Of a stretch of 64,000 bases of DNA, positions 22,659-35,933 are shown in pieces (within the stretch, counting starts at the first letter, position 1; every line of letters begins with the position of its first letter). A program made the translations under genes and the position numbers. The DNA comes from Calvatia gigantea. Lineage: Eukaryota > Basidiomycota > Agaricomycetes > Agaricales > Lycoperdaceae. A model generated the notes under the pieces. It worked only from the letters and a program-made list of their open reading frames with translations, was not told the origin of the DNA and ran no database searches. The stretch lies in assembly GCA_025093985.1 (NCBI GenBank), contig JACAAK010000010.1:707501-771500 (forward strand), read 5' to 3'.

Positions 22659-25600
22659 TTAGTTTCTCTGTCTGGGTTGTTTGTTTGATGCTTTTTTGTA
22701 TTTTCTGCCCCTTCTTTTATGGGTATCCTCCAGATGCCTTTTTAGGTAGTCCCTTATGGCGTCTTTCGCATTTTCCAAATTGGACTCCACTGTCCACATA
22801 TCTTCTTCATTGCTGTACCCTTTCCAATGGACCAGGAATTGATAACCCCTTCCTCATTTTCATCGTCCGTGAATCTCTTCTACTTCGTACTCTTCTTCAT
22901 TGTTGATGATCACTGGGTCTGGTGCTGATGGCTGTTTTTGACTCAGGAACTCTGCCTGGTGTGCTGGTGACAGGAGTTGTTCATTGAATACATCATGGAT
23001 GGCCCATCCATCCAGTAGTGTCAGCTGATATGCTGCTTCTCCTATCTTTTCCTTAATAAGGAAAGGTCCATACCATTTTTGGCCTAGCTTCTTTGATGAT
23101 TGATTGGTATGGATGTTGGTGTTCTCCAACCATACTTTATCTCCTATTTGATATGTACTAGCATGGATTCTACTGTGGTCATGTTGCTGTTTCATCTTTT
23201 TTTGGTATGTTCATAGTGCTGATGAGGCATTGTCTTGGGCAGTCTGTAATTGTTCCAGGAATGTTGTGGCAACAGGATTGTTCATTGTCGGTTCATGCTT
23301 GCCTTTCCATGGATTCCTTCTGTAGTTTAGGAAGAATGGTGTTTCCTGTGTTCCTCCATGTTGCTTGTCATTGTACTGGAATTCTGCGATGGGGAGCCAT
23401 TCTGCCCAGTCGTTCTGGTCATAGTTGCAGTACAGGCAGATGTAGGTTTCCACTTCCCTGTTGATGCGTTCAGTTTGTCCATCTGTCTGTGGATGATACG
23501 CCATTGATAGATTTCGTTCGATGCCAAGCCCCTTGAATAATTCCTTGGTGAATTCTAATGCGAATTGATGTCCTTGGTCACTGAGTACTTTCCTCAGTAA
23601 TCCATGTAACTTCCATATTTCGTCTCAATATATCTTTGCGATGTCTTTAGATGTGGCATCCATAGTTGTCACTGAGAGTCGTATCATTTTTGTGAAGCGA
23701 TCTACGATGACTAGTATTGTGTCCTTTCCTTTGGACTCTGGTAGTGGTCCGATCATGTCGACACTGATTTCTTCCCAAGGTCTATTTGGTATTGGGAGGG
23801 GGTGTAGTAGTGATTTGAGTGACGTCATCCTTGATTTGTTTCTTTGGCAGGCTTGGCATCCTCGGATATACCTTTTTACGTCTTTTCATATTGATGGCCA
23901 CCAGTAGTTTTGGCTGATTAGTTCTGTCATCCTGTATTGTCCTGGGTGTCCCATGTCTGAGGTATCATGGTATTGTATTAGGATTTCTTCTCATAGTTTC
24001 TGGTCAGGCGGGATGTATGCACTATTCTGTTTGTAGATAACTCCACCATCTTCAGTGAGTTGGGATCCTTGCTTCTTTAGTTCAGTTAGAACTGTTGTTT
24101 CTCATTGGGTTCAGCTTCGAATTTGTTCTAGAAAGTTTGGTTTGATGAACAATTCTGCTCACAGGAGTACTGTGCTGTCTGTGCCTTCTGTCTGTAGCCA
24201 GCTTTCTCGGATCATGGTGACTAGTTTATCTTCTTGTCCTTCAGGCATTTGGTGGATTCGGGATAACAGGTCGGCTTTCGTGTTTGTCTTTCCAGGTACA
24301 TGTCATAGCGTGAAGTCATAATCTTGCAGTCACAGATACTACTGTGCTTGTTGTCCATTTAGCTTCTGTGGTTCTTGGTAGTACTTGAGATTTTCATGGT
24401 CAGTCCAGATTTCGAATCGTTCTTCAGTGTCTAGAAGGTAATGTCTCCATTCCTTCAGGGCGTGGACAATGGCTAGCAACTCTTTGTCATATATTTCATA
24501 GTTCTGCTCTGCCAGTGACAGTGTTTGTGATGTAAAAGCAATTGGGTGCCATTTGTCTTCTTGTAGCTGTGAGAGTACCCCTCCTAATGCATAGTCCGAC
24601 ACGTCGACTTCTACTCTGAATTGGCCATGTCTTTGTGGCAATGTCAGGACAGGTTCTTCAGTGATACATTTTTTGAGTTGGTTGAACGAGCCTTGGTGCT
24701 CTTGTGTCCATTCCCATGTGGCTGCTCCTTTGAGTTTGTTTAGGGGTCCCATGATCATACTAAAGTTTTTGATGAAATGCCGGTAGTAGTTTGCAAAACC
24801 CAGGAACCTTTCTACTCCTTTGGTGTTCTTGGATTTGGGCCACTCCCATACCGATTTTACTTTATCCTCTTCCATTTCGATTCGTCCATGTCCTACCTGA
24901 GCTCCTAGCATTGGGATTTCTTCCACATCGAAGATACACTTGGTTCGCTTGAAGCATAAATTGTATTGGACTACTCACTCCAGAAATCGTATTGTTCATT
25001 CTTTTAGTTGCTCTTTGGTATCTCCTGGAATGGTGAAGTCGTCCATATAGTTTACAATATCTCCATTTTGTAAGAGGTCATGGAAGATGCTTGTCATCAT
25101 TCTGGAGAACATTCCTGGTGAGTTGCTTAGGCCAAAATACATGACTGTTGGCTCGAAGAGTCCTTTATTGGTAAGGAAGGCAGCTTTCCATTTGTCTCCT
25201 TCTTTGATCCTGACGTTGTTGTATCCCTAGATGATGTCCAACTTGTTGAAGTATTTTGCTTTTCCAAGCTTGTCAATTACTTCACCAATTCTTGGTAATG
25301 GTGTTTTGTCTTTGACTACCATGTTGTTTAATCGTCTGTAGTCTTGAATTAGCCTTTTGGATTCATCTTTCTTTGGGATGAAGAATGTCGGTGCTGCATA
25401 TGGGGATTTCGATGGTCGTATTCGTCCCGATTCTAGGTTCTCCTTGATGAATGACTTGAGTTCGTCCTGTTTTTTGATTGTCATGTTGTATGTCCCTGCA
25501 CTTATTTCTTTTGGGGCATCTTCAGTTAGGACTATCTCGTGGTCCCATTTGGTTCATTCTGGGAGCTTGTCAAATGTCATTTTGTTAAATAAGTGTGTGA

Positions 25601-26197
25601 ACAGTTGTACGTAGTCTAGTAGGTCTTCCGGTTTGGTCGGGTCTGGTTCATCATCTTCTTCCCATAGGTATTCTGTAGTTGCTATGCTTCGTATTTTTTC
25701 AGTGATAGGAATGTTCTGATGGGGGAATTGACAGCCTGGTGGGCATTGAGTGAACTTGATTTCTCCATTGTTCCAATCTACCTCCAGATTGTGTTTGACT
25801 AGCCAATCATGTCCTAGAAAGATTTCTGCTCTGTCTTGTAGTTGTATGACTAAGGCCTCGATTTGTTCTTTATGTCCCTGGATGTCGATGTTGATCATGG
25901 TGGTCTCCATTACTCTTCCACCTTGGTTAGGTGTTCTGTCTGTGTTTAGTACCAAAATTTGTTGTTTCAATTTCCAGGTAGGGAGTCTTTCCTCATCCAC
26001 CAGTTTTTTGCTGATGCTGCTGGTTGTACATCCTGAGTCTACGATGGTATTGACTGTTATCTCTTTTTCTGCCATTTGTATTTTCCCTTTTAGATTTAGT
26101 TTGTGCTTTCTTCTCTGAGGAATCATGTAGAATTTGTTTGATATCCTAGATACAAGCTTTTTGACTCTTGAGGTAGCGCCTACTCGGAGTCTTCGGA
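22659..26197 (-). pseudogene. pol: pol of G5, least shifted copy
   Basis: One frame runs from the gag/pol junction to TAA 22661-22659 without an indel. Protease: DSGC (26039-26028) and LGHDWLVKHNLEVDW. RT: SPYAAPTFFIPKK, and QDYRRLNN with CGA preserved at the Arg that is a stop in G2, G3 and G8; catalytic YMDD intact (25049-25038). RNase H from about 24700 (VEVDVSDYALGGVLSQ). Integrase: GHPGQYRM, CQACQRNK, SVDMIGPL, LSDQGHQF and TERINREVE, a full D,D,E set. Chromodomain: EEYEVEEI, FLVHWKGYSNEEDMW. About ten stops remain, mostly TGA. Confidence 0.92.
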
Positions 26198-27295
26198 AAA
26201 ATCCTTCCCTTCTTCATTGGTGGCCTCTTCTACTCCTCGGACTTGGATCTTCTTGGGTGCAGTGCAGGCCTTGGCTATGTGTCCCTTTTTACCACAGTTG
26301 TAGTATATTAACCCCTTGGGTTTTTTGCAGTCTTTGGCAATGTGACCAAAAATGCTGCAATTGTAGCATTTTGGCTCTCCTTTGTCATTGAAGATGTGAC
26401 ACCTGCTTCCTATCTCCATGGGTTTACCCATTCCTCCATAGGTAGTACCAGTATTTGTCTTTCTGTCTCCTCAGTATTCGGATGCTTCATATCCTTGTCC
26501 AATGGACAGTATGGCTTCTTTCCATTCCGCATATGTGTCCAGTCTGGCTAAAGGTGGGTAGTCTGTGATCGTATGTATGATATCCTGTTGGGCATTCTTC
26601 CTAAGCAGGAACATGGCATGCTTGTTATTGGTCTTGGCTTTGCTTTTCAGTACTTTGAATTCGATTAGGTAGTCAGTGGTGTTTCAGTTTCCTTGTTTGA
26701 ATTTTTCGATCTGCCATTCCACTTTGCTGTTTGAGGCATCGTCTGAGAAGGTCCTTCTGAATTCCTCAGAGAAGACCTTCTAGTCCACTGAATCTTTGGA
26801 CTCCAGGATGGCTGGTGCTCTCATAGCTGTGTATGCTTCTGCAGTTCCTCCTCACAGTCTGGCTAGTACTGCTATAGCTTTATCGTCTGCTGAGACTATC
26901 TTGTTGAACTTTATGAAGAGGGTCATTGTTCTCCACCAGTCATTGAACTTGGTGCGGGTGCTGTGAAAAAATCCTGGGTCTAGCACTAGGCCTTTCCCAC
27001 TGGGCATTGTAGCGGGCACTACTGCGTTGTCAGTTATGTTGGAGTCGGTTTCTGATTCTGTTTTGTCTGAGCTTGATTCGTCTGATTTCTCCTGATGGAC
27101 TATCTCTTCCTCTGCTAGGTTGAGTTCGTTTAGAAGTTCTGATAGTACTTCTTCTTCTGCTGGGTTTACTCCGGGTTCGTCGTGTGTTTCTTCAGGTACT
27201 TTGGGGTTCCCTGTTTCTTCTTCGTCTAATGTCTTGGATTTGTTGTCAGTGACTTCAAGATTCGGTTCTCTGTAGTCATCTAGGTTCAAGCTCAT
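26180..27295 (-). pseudogene. gag: gag of G5
   Basis: ATG at 27295 in the family start context; 371 codons to TAG 26182-26180. The acidic N-terminus is open for 147 codons, then TGA replaces CGA in ARLRGG. Both knuckles are complete ([28 protein letters not shown] with the first Cys of the second now Tyr). The TGA after the ESEY-type junction is also present. Confidence 0.87.
26198..26204 (-). promoter_or_regulatory. Candidate -1 frameshift heptamer, G5 gag/pol
   Basis: Minus strand GGATTTT, followed by CCGAAGACTCCGAG and the gag TAG. Here the two CGA codons of the -1 frame just after the site survive, so the pol frame is open through the overlap. Confidence 0.5.
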
Positions 27296-27376
27296 ATACT
27301 AGCTCCTGGGTTGCTTCTGTTCAGGCCTGTTTTCAGCCTACTCCTTTGCAAGGTGAGGTGGGGATGCTTAACCAAA

Positions 27377-27680
27377 TGTTACAACCTTAGTCTAAGTAAA
27401 CCTCAGGTTGCAACTTAGGCTAAGACTTGAGGGCGAGTAAGGGGAGAGGAACTAAGTGGTTAAGCATACTGAATACAAGGTATGTATGTATGCTTAAATA
27501 CTACAGGGACATCCAGTTGAATGGATGGGGAACTTCATGAAACATCCAATAGAGATGGCACTGTAGTTAGTTGGAGTCATACTCGGAGATCGCTCAGTAG
27601 GAAATAGCTGAAACAGGTACATAGGAGATAGGAATGTAGACGGATAAGGAACATGATATGATCGGTGAAAGTTCACAACA
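27377..27680 (-). repeat. 5' LTR of G5
   Basis: 304 bp, followed on the minus strand by TTTGGTTAAGCATCCCC, the candidate primer-binding region. Confidence 0.95.
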
Positions 27681-27930
27681 GTAGACAGGAATGCAGATGA
27701 CGATGGAGTATGACTTGATCAGTGGAAAACCATAACAATAATGGGAATAGAGAAGGTGAAACAGGAACATGACTCAGAAGGAGTCATAAGAAGTAAAGGT
27801 AGAAATACATATGTTAAATAAATAAAGAATGGACTGGGGTATAAGGAAGGAAATAGGAAAATCTAAAGTAAGAGGTTAATATGTTTAAGGAGGAGTAAGG
27901 TTAGTCCACAGTTGAGTTTGTAACATGAAC

Positions 27931-30900
27931 TCTATGAAATCACCCAAACCCCACATGAACTTGAAATTAACACAAAGATTACTCAAGCTATAAGTCTAGT
28001 GCAGAAGTCCACCCCAAAAACCCAAGCTAAATTACCTAGGAAATACAAGAAGTTTACATTATTATTTGACAACAAGAAATCTGAATGATTTCCACCAACC
28101 TGCCCCTATGATCATAAAATTGAACTCCTAGATACATTCAAACCAGAACTAGGAAAAACATATCCCCTATCCCCTCTAGAAACTGAAGAACTCAAAAAGT
28201 TCATATATGAAAACCTCAAAAAAGGATACATCCAAGAATCTGAATCTCTGATGGCCTCTTCATTCTTCTTTGTAGGAAAGAAGGATGGGAAACTACACCT
28301 TTGCCAAGACTACCAGTACCTGAACAAATACATGAAGAAGAATGCTTACCCCATTCCTATAATTACAACTATCATGGATAAGCTCTAAGGAGTGAAACTC
28401 TTCACCAAAATGGATGTCCAACTTGGATATAACAACATCAGAATTCAAGAAGGCAATCAATGAAAAGCTGCCTTCAAAACTCCTATTGGACTCTATGAAC
28501 TCAATGTCATGTTCTTTGGAATGTACAACTCCCCCACTACATTTCAGAAAATGATGGATATGATATTTGCCAAAATGCTTGACAAAGAAGGAATTATAAT
28601 TTACATGGACAATATCCTAATTTATGCCAAAACTCAGGAAGAAATAGATTGCCTTACTATGGAAGCCCTCCAAAAACTGAAGGATAATAATCTATACCTA
28701 AAACTGGAAAAATGCAAATTTGACAAGATTCATCTCGAATACCTCAGCATGATAATCTCTCCTAACAAGATTGAAATGGACAACACCAAACTCCATGGAA
28801 TAGAAGAATGGCCCTTACCCCATATTACCCACAATATCAGAAAATTTATGGGATTCTGCAACTTCTACCAAAAATTCATACATCGCTATGCTGACATTTC
28901 TTGACCACTTAACACCTTACTATCCAAAACAAAGAAATTTGAATGGGAAATCAAGGCCAATGAAGCATTCAAACAACTAAAGATGGAATTCATGAAGAAA
29001 CCTGTTTTACTCATGCTGGACCAAATGAAACTATTCTTCATTGAAACCAATACCTTGAAATATGCCTTAGGAGCTGTCCTATCCTAGCAGGACATGAATG
29101 GAAACTACCACCCTGTAGCATTCCTATCCAAAGCATTCAACCCTACCCAGTGTAACTATGAAATACACAATCAAGAACTCCTTGCCATAATCACCACTTT
29201 GGAAGAATGGTGACATTACCTAGAAGGAGCCCAACACTGCATAACCATACAAACTGATCACAAGAACCTTACCTTTTGGAGGAAACCCCAAAATATCTCC
29301 AGAAGGCAAGCCCAATGGCTTGGATTCCTTGCACACTTTGACTTTATAATCAAACACATCCCTGGAATGAAAATACCAGCAGCAGATGCACTCTCACAAA
29401 GGCCAGACCATACCCCCAATGATGACAATGACAACAAAAATATTGTTGTCCTTCCAAAGAAAGTATTCCTCAATACAATAATCATATTACCTGATGAACT
29501 AACTATTCATCTCCCTGGTCAACCAAAAATTACAAGACAAGATCACAAAATCATCTAAATATGATGAAGTCACCATGGAAGCCATAAAGTGACTTCTATC
29601 AGAATTACCAGAAGCAATTAACTTGAAATATGGAATCATTCCCATATCATCTAGACATCTTATGACATTTGAGGGAAGAATTGTTATTCTAGAAGATATG
29701 AAACTCTACTGATGTATTATCTGATGATACCATGACCACCCTTCTGCCGGACACTCTGGAGAACAAGAGACCTACCAGATGGCCAAAACTGAAGTATATT
29801 GGCCAGAAATGAGTACCTTCATATGAAACTATGTTCAAGGATGCAGTGCTTGCCAGCAATTCAAGATCAATCAAAACCCTACTCATCTACTGTTACAACC
29901 AATTCCACCACCCATTTCTACTAGACCATTTGCACACATTGCAATGGATCTATTAACCAACCTTTCTAAATCATACAGATTCAACTCAATTCTGTCCATA
30001 GTGGACCATGGACTTATGAAGGGGGTAATTCTCACTCCTTGTATGAAAGAAATCACTGCCAAAGGAATTGCTGACATAATTATAAACAAAGTCTATACTA
30101 GATTTGGACTACTGGACAAGATAATCTCCAACCATGACCCCAGATTCCAAGCAAACTCCAGTCAAGCTCTCATGAAACACTTAGGAATCACTCAATCATT
30201 CTTATCAGCCTATCACTCTCAGTCTAATGGAACCACTGAATGATTTAACCAGAAAATCTCTGCATACCTGTCTATCTACTGCACAGGAAACCCCTCCACC
30301 TGGTCTGAAACACTTCCCATTCTCGAGTTCTCCTATAACTCAAGAACACATTCCAAACATAAACAAACACCTTTCAAACTCATATATAGAACAAAACCCC
30401 ATGGGATACCTACAATCCTCAAAGAATCAAACTTTATGACTACTAAAGAAAGAATAGAATCCCTGGACCACACACAAAGAGAAGCCATTGCTGTCCACAA
30501 GCTAGCCATGGAATGTATGGAACAACAAATCAGATCCAAAATCAAACCCTTTACCCTAGGACAATGAGTGTGGCTAGAATGGAGAAACCTGAAACTCCCA
30601 TTCAAATCAAACAAGATAGCACCAAAACACCTCAGCCCATTTACAATCAAAGAGGTACTATCACCACTCTCTTACCAACTTGGTCTACCTGAAATATGGA
30701 AAATCCATAACATATTCCACACTACTCTTCTCTCCAAATACACTGAAAACAATATCCACAGACCCAATCCTAAACCACCCCTTCCTAATATAATAGAAGG
30801 AGAAGAAGAATATGAAATTGAAGGTATTCTGAACCACTAAATTAAAAATAGACAAAGAAAATACTACATCAAATGAAAAGGTTACAACTATGAAGAAAAC

Positions 30901-31101
30901 TCTTGGGAAAATGAAGCACAACTGTTACCACATGCCCAAGAACTCTTATGAAAATACCAACAAGAACACTGACTAACTGCCACTCCACCCAAATGACAAA
31001 AAGGACATAAATAGACAGGAAATCTATCAAACTTCTTCATCACTTTACAACAACATCTTGCAAACCAAATCATCAATGGCACCCACCCAGAAGAACTATA
31101 A
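27931..31101 (+). pseudogene. pol: pol of H1, RT to chromodomain
   Basis: RT starts with SPLETEELKKFIYENLKKGYI; the catalytic motif reads YMDN (28602-28613) where H0 has YMDD. RNase H reads FFIETNTLKYALGAVLS, with Asn for the Asp of H0. An indel near 29515 shifts the frame. Integrase has a HHCC region (HDHPSAGHSGEQ, CSACQQ), then MDLLTNL and ISNHDPRF, where the second catalytic Asp is Asn, and SNGTTE with TGA after it. A chromodomain follows (EEYEIEGILNH, YYIK-KGYNYEENSWENE, about 30800-30920). The frame runs on to TAA 31099-31101, overlapping the next ORF. Confidence 0.88.
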
Positions 31102-32806
31102 GAAAGGAAAGAAAGCTGCTATTGTAGCTTCATCCCCCTTTCTTTCCCTCTCTTCAGTATCCTCCCTCTCTACCAAAAATAACTCCCCAACCAGAAAAGT
31201 CCAATCCCTCCCTGCCTCCCCTTGTATTCCTGTATCTAACCCTCCCACCATCACACCTGTGGACCACAAAACCCCTGTCCCAATCCTTCCTACTGTCCAA
31301 ATAAACAAACTACTGGAAAAACCCATATTGACTCTACCAGATACTATCTTCACCAAAGACAAACTCCAACAGATTGTAGACCAGAATAAACACTTCTGGG
31401 TTGACATTTTTGCCAAACCTGAGTACATCTATATTCCCCCATCCACCAAATCAACTAACCATACCCCCTGGGATAAACTCACCTACCCTGTCAGAATGAA
31501 AAGCAGCTCTGCTGTACCCAAACCTCATCCCCAGTGAATAGAGATATGAAACCTACCCCACAACACTGAACCCTAAGACCTACCAGTCTCTTTCTCCAAG
31601 GTCATCACTGGAACCACTCCCCATACCCCCTCCTATGACATGAAATCAACTCTCCAATAACTCTTTTGGTCCCCAAAGCCTGAGTATGTCTATTTGATCC
31701 AGGCTAACAAACCCACCCCAGTACTCCCCTCAGAATGTGCTAGAATCCTAAAATCTTGTAGGGAGGAACTTCCTCCCAAGCCCTTTGACCCAGCCATCCC
31801 CTCTACTGCCTACCTTGCCTGGGTTGCAGCCAACTCCACTGACTGAGACCCCAACAACACCACCCAGTTTAGTCTAGACCCCACTCTAGACAATGGACCT
31901 TTGCCTATGGAGCTATGGGCTTGAACTGATTTTTCATCTGAGGGATCCCTCTATACAATGGTTCTTAGAGGAGAGCATTGAACTCACTTCTGCTCCAAAT
32001 ATTTATCTTATGCCAATCAACAAAATCACTGGTGCATTATCTGTAATGCCATATCACAGCTTGAACATCTTTCTAGAGATCATGAGCATGCTACCAATAG
32101 AGTGGCCCTATTTATCCAGGCATCACAAAGTCTTGGATTACCTCAGGCTTATGCCTGATATTTCCACAAAAATTGTGTTGAACCTATCATACCTGACCAG
32201 TGAACTGGCCCACCTCAGGTCAGGCCACACCAACAAACCCATTTCCCTAAGAGAAACCCCTCCCCCAAACTGAATGTACCTGCCTCAACTTCATCTATCC
32301 CATTTAGATGACCAAATCTTACCTGAGCAACTGGAAATGACTGTATACAACCTAATGGCCTATCTGGAATGACTTATGGCCCTTCAGAATCCACAAGAAA
32401 GCCCCTCCATCCCAACCCAGGATGAGGATGAACCCCAACCCAACCCAGAGCAATAAACAACTCAAATTTCAACCCAAAGGCCTTTTGCGAAAAATGTGCC
32501 AAACTCCATTTTTCTGCTGTAGGTCATTGGGCCAGCAATTGTGCCCATACCACCTGTCCCATTTGTCAAAAAACCTGCCCTAGTTATTACTGATGGACCT
32601 GCCCCCAGTATTTCTGTTGACTTTGTGAAACTCTTAATTCTCAGCACAAACCTGAAGACTGCCCAAAATATGTCAGCTACATACAAGCAGTGGAAAACAT
32701 AAAACAATGCTTTCAAGAACAAGTTCTGGACAACCTCCAAGATGCCTTTGATGATGAATATTATAATGATGGAGTATCCCTCAACTACTCTGTTTTGTCT
32801 GCATAA
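31076..32806 (+). pseudogene. Extra 3' ORF of H1 with Cys/His clusters, unknown function
   Basis: ATG (31076) overlaps the last 26 bases of pol in the +1 frame, and the frame reaches TAA 32804-32806 (576 codons). The first 154 codons are open. The N-terminus is Lys then Ser/Pro-rich; HFWVDIFAKPEYIYIPP and PKPEYVYLIQANKP look like two related blocks. A cluster WCIICNAISQLEHLSRDHEH (C-x2-C-x7-H-x4-H) lies near 32035, and a C-terminal cluster (CEKCAKLHF, CPICQKTC, LCETLNSQHK) near 32490-32660. About a dozen stops, mostly TGA, break it. The segment 32190-32450 reads better in another frame, so indels are possible. I recognise no family. Confidence 0.65.
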
Positions 32807-33345
32807 AATTTCAGAGTAATTTACCTAGAGATGGGCTAATGTTATGAACTTACCATATCCCCAGACTCTTCCCTATCTATATATTAACCTTCTACTAGGG
32901 TTTCCCATTCCCTTCTCTATACCCTGGTCCATTCTTTATTTATTTAACCCATGTACTTCTATCTCTGCTTCTTGCGACTCATTCTGAGTCATGTTCCTGT
33001 TTTACCTTCTTTTGTTCTCACCATTGGACTTCTATCTACCTATCTCTGTCTTCTTATGATTTGTACTACTTTCTTCCATTGATTTCCTGATTCCTATGAT
33101 TCCTTAATTTACCAATTAACCTATAGTAGTCTCTTATTGACTCATACCTACTTACTACATAAATCTTTCATCTTTTATGCATAGCTAGTATATAAGCCTT
33201 AAGTAGTACACCTGTATTACCTCAGGTTATTTTAGTAACAAACTTCCTTATCTTTGCTCATCTGCTACAAGGTTAACAACCTTGGGGACTGCAGTGACAT
33301 TTAACTTGGACTTCTCAGACAAGTGTGAGCTTCTACTCAAGGGAG

Positions 33346-33649
33346 TGTTATGGGTTTTTACTGATCAAGTCATATTCCGTTATCATCTGCATTCTCACCT
33401 ATCAGTGTACCTGTTTCTGCTATTTCTGTTGAGTGATCTCTGAGCATGACTCACATTAACTATCATGCCAGCCTCATCAGACATTTCACATAGTTACTCC
33501 ATCCATTCAACTGGATGACCTTCTTGTATTTAAGCATACATACATCTACTGTATTTGGTACACTTAACCACCTAGTTCTCTCCCCTTACTCACTCTCAAG
33601 ACTTAGCCTAAGCTGCAACCTGAGGTCTTAACAGACTAAGGTTGTAACA
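33346..33649 (+). repeat. 5' LTR of G6
   Basis: 304 bp, TGTTATGGGTTTTTACTG to GGTTGTAACA; followed by TTTGGTTAAGTGTCC. Confidence 0.95.
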
Positions 33650-33731
33650 TTTGGTTAAGTGTCCTTACCTCACCTTGCAAGGAGTAGGCTGAAAAAAGGC
33701 CTGAATAAACAACAAACCCAGGAGCTAGTAT

Positions 33732-34880
33732 ATGAGCTCAAACCCAGATGAATACAGAGAACCAAATCTCGAAGTTATTGATGACAAGTCAGAAACATTA
33801 GATGAAGAAGAGACAGGGAACCCCAGAGTACCTGAAGAACTAATAGGAGAAATACACAACAAACCCAGAGCAAACCTAGCAGAAAAAGAAGTACTATCAG
33901 AACTTCTAAATGAACTCAACCTAGCAAAGGAAGAGTTAATTTATTAGAAGAACCCAGAACAGAAGAAATCAGATGAATCAAGCTCGAATGAAATAGAATC
34001 AGAATCAGAAACTGATCCAGACATGACCGACAATGTAGTAGTACCTACAACAGCACCTAGTGGAAAAGGCCTAGTGCCAGACCCTGGATTTTTCAATAGC
34101 ACCCATACCAAATTCGACAATTGATGGAGAGCAATGATGCTCTTCATGAAGTTCAACAAGATAGTTTCAGCAGACAACAAGGCCATAGCAGTCCTAGCTA
34201 AACTATGAGGAGGAATAGCAGGAGCCTATGTGGCCATGAAAGCCCCACAAATCTTAGATGGAGAAGACTCGGTGCATTGGAAGGTATTCTCTGAGGACTT
34301 TAGAAAAACCTTCTTTAACGATGCCTCAAACAGCAAAGCAGAATGGCAAATCAAGAAATTCAAACAAGGGAACAAAAACACAGCTGACTACCTAATTGAG
34401 TTCCAAGTCCTAAAAAGCAAGGCGAAAACAGACAACAAACACACAATGTTCCTGCTTAAGAAGAACACCAGACAAGACATTATCCACACCATTACAGGCT
34501 ATCCACCCAGTGCCAGGCCAGACACCTATACAGAATGGACCAAGGCTATTCTCACTGTTGGACAAGGGTATGAAGCATCAGAGTACTGAGGAAATAAGAA
34601 AACCAACACTGGGATGACTTATGAAGGAATGGGAGAACCAATGGAGATAGGCAGCAGGTGCCACATTTTCAATGCAAAAGGAGAACCAAAATGCTACAAT
34701 TGTGGTGTTTTCAGCCATATGGCCAAAGACTGCAAGAAACCCAAGGGATTAACCTGTTACAACTGCGGAAAAATGGGTTACATCGCCAAAGTTTGCACTG
34801 CACTGAAGAAGATACAAATCCAAGCAGTAGAAGAAGCCAACCCAGGAGAACAGAAGGATTTTTCCAAAGACTCCAAGTAG
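33732..34880 (+). pseudogene. gag: gag of G6
   Basis: ATG (33732), 382 codons to TAG 34878-34880. The N-terminus is the acidic type with the longer ELIGEIHN linker, stopped by TAG at 33945-33947. The capsid block is open from 34230 to the TGA after ASEY (34587-34589). Of the two CCHC knuckles, the first is CYNCGVFSHMAKDC and the second CYNCGKMGYIAKVC, in which the zinc-binding His is replaced by Tyr. Confidence 0.87.
34856..34862 (+). promoter_or_regulatory. Candidate -1 frameshift heptamer, G6 gag/pol
   Basis: GGATTTT with gag G-GAT-TTT. The -1 frame is open on both sides, from within the knuckle region through the protease (34658-35071). Confidence 0.5.
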
Positions 34881-35608
34881 GTGCTGTTTCACAAGTCAAA
34901 AAACCTGTATCTAGGATATCAGAAAAATACTACATGATTCCTCAGAAACAAAAGCATGAATTAAACCTAAAGAGAACTATCCAAACTCCAAGGAAGGAAA
35001 TCATGGTTGATACTATCATTGATTCAGGATGCGCTACTAGCAGCATCAGTAAAAAGCTTGTAGACGAAGAATGAATTCCCATGAAAAAATTAAAACAAGA
35101 AATCACAGTCCTCAATGCTGATGGAACAACAAATCAGGGAGGAAAAGTCACAGAAATGGCCACTATTGAAATAGAAATCAAGGGACACAAGGAAATGATT
35201 GAAGCATCAGTAGTCCAACTCCAAGACAGAGTAGAAATATTTCTAGGACATGACTGGCTGGTCAGACACAACCCCGAAGTAAACTGGAAAAAGGGAGAAA
35301 TCAAATTCACCCAATGTCCACCAGACTGCCATTTTCCACACCAGAATATCCAGGTCACCAAAAAGATCCAGAGTATGGCCATCACAGAAGATATATGGGA
35401 AAAAGAAGACAAACTGGACCTAACTGAACCAGCTGATCTGCCAGACTACATCCAGCCATTCACACATCTATTCAACAAGATGACCTTTGATAAGCTACCA
35501 CAACAAATGGAATGGGATCATGAAATAATCCTAACAGAAGATGTACCCAGGAAAACAAGTGTTAGAACATATAACATGACAATCAAGGAACAAGATGAAC
35601 TCAAGGTC

Positions 35609-35915
35609 TGTTATGACCTTAGTCTGAGTAAACCTCAGGTTGCAACTTAGGCTAAGACTTGAGGGCGAGTAAGGGAAGGAGAACAAGAGGTGGTTAAGTG
35701 TACCAAATACAGGAGTATGTATGTATGCTTAAATATGGTAGTCATCCGGTTGAACAGATGGAGGTAACTACATGAAATGTCTGATGACAATGGTACAGTA
35801 GTTACTGTGAGTCAATACCCAGAGATCACTGGACTGGAATAGATAAAACAGGTACAGAATGGAGTAGAATGCAGACAAGTACAGAGCAAGTAAAAATAGG
35901 TGAAAGTTCACAACA
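35609..35915 (-). repeat. 3' LTR of G7
   Basis: 307 bp. U3 (TGTTGTGAACTTTCACCTATTT on the minus strand) diverges from the G3/G5 type after the first 18 or so bases. Confidence 0.93.
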
Positions 35916-35933
35916 ATACCCCTTGATTAGGCT

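Larger units (their letters stand above)
21341..27680 (-). mobile_element. G5, full-length gypsy chromovirus
   Basis: 6340 bp with TSD GTAGA (21336-21340 and 27681-27685). It is the innermost element of its nest, so it should be the youngest there. It has few indels, and pol and ORF3 can be read in one frame from end to end. Its outer 3' LTR terminus reads TATTACG where TGTTACG is expected. Confidence 0.95.
21089..27737 (-). repeat. G4, solo LTR of family G (split by G5)
   Basis: Pieces 21089-21340 and 27686-27737 join to 304 bp. TSD ATAAT is perfect (21084-21088 and 27738-27742). Its U3 resembles that of G2 and G8. Confidence 0.9.
20652..27925 (-). repeat. H2, solo LTR of family H (split by G4)
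   Basis: A single H-type LTR in pieces 20652-21088 and 27743-27925, about 620 bp in all, with perfect TSD TGAAC (20647-20651 and 27926-27930). No internal H sequence accompanies it, so the body was probably lost by LTR-LTR recombination before or after insertion of G4. Confidence 0.9.
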
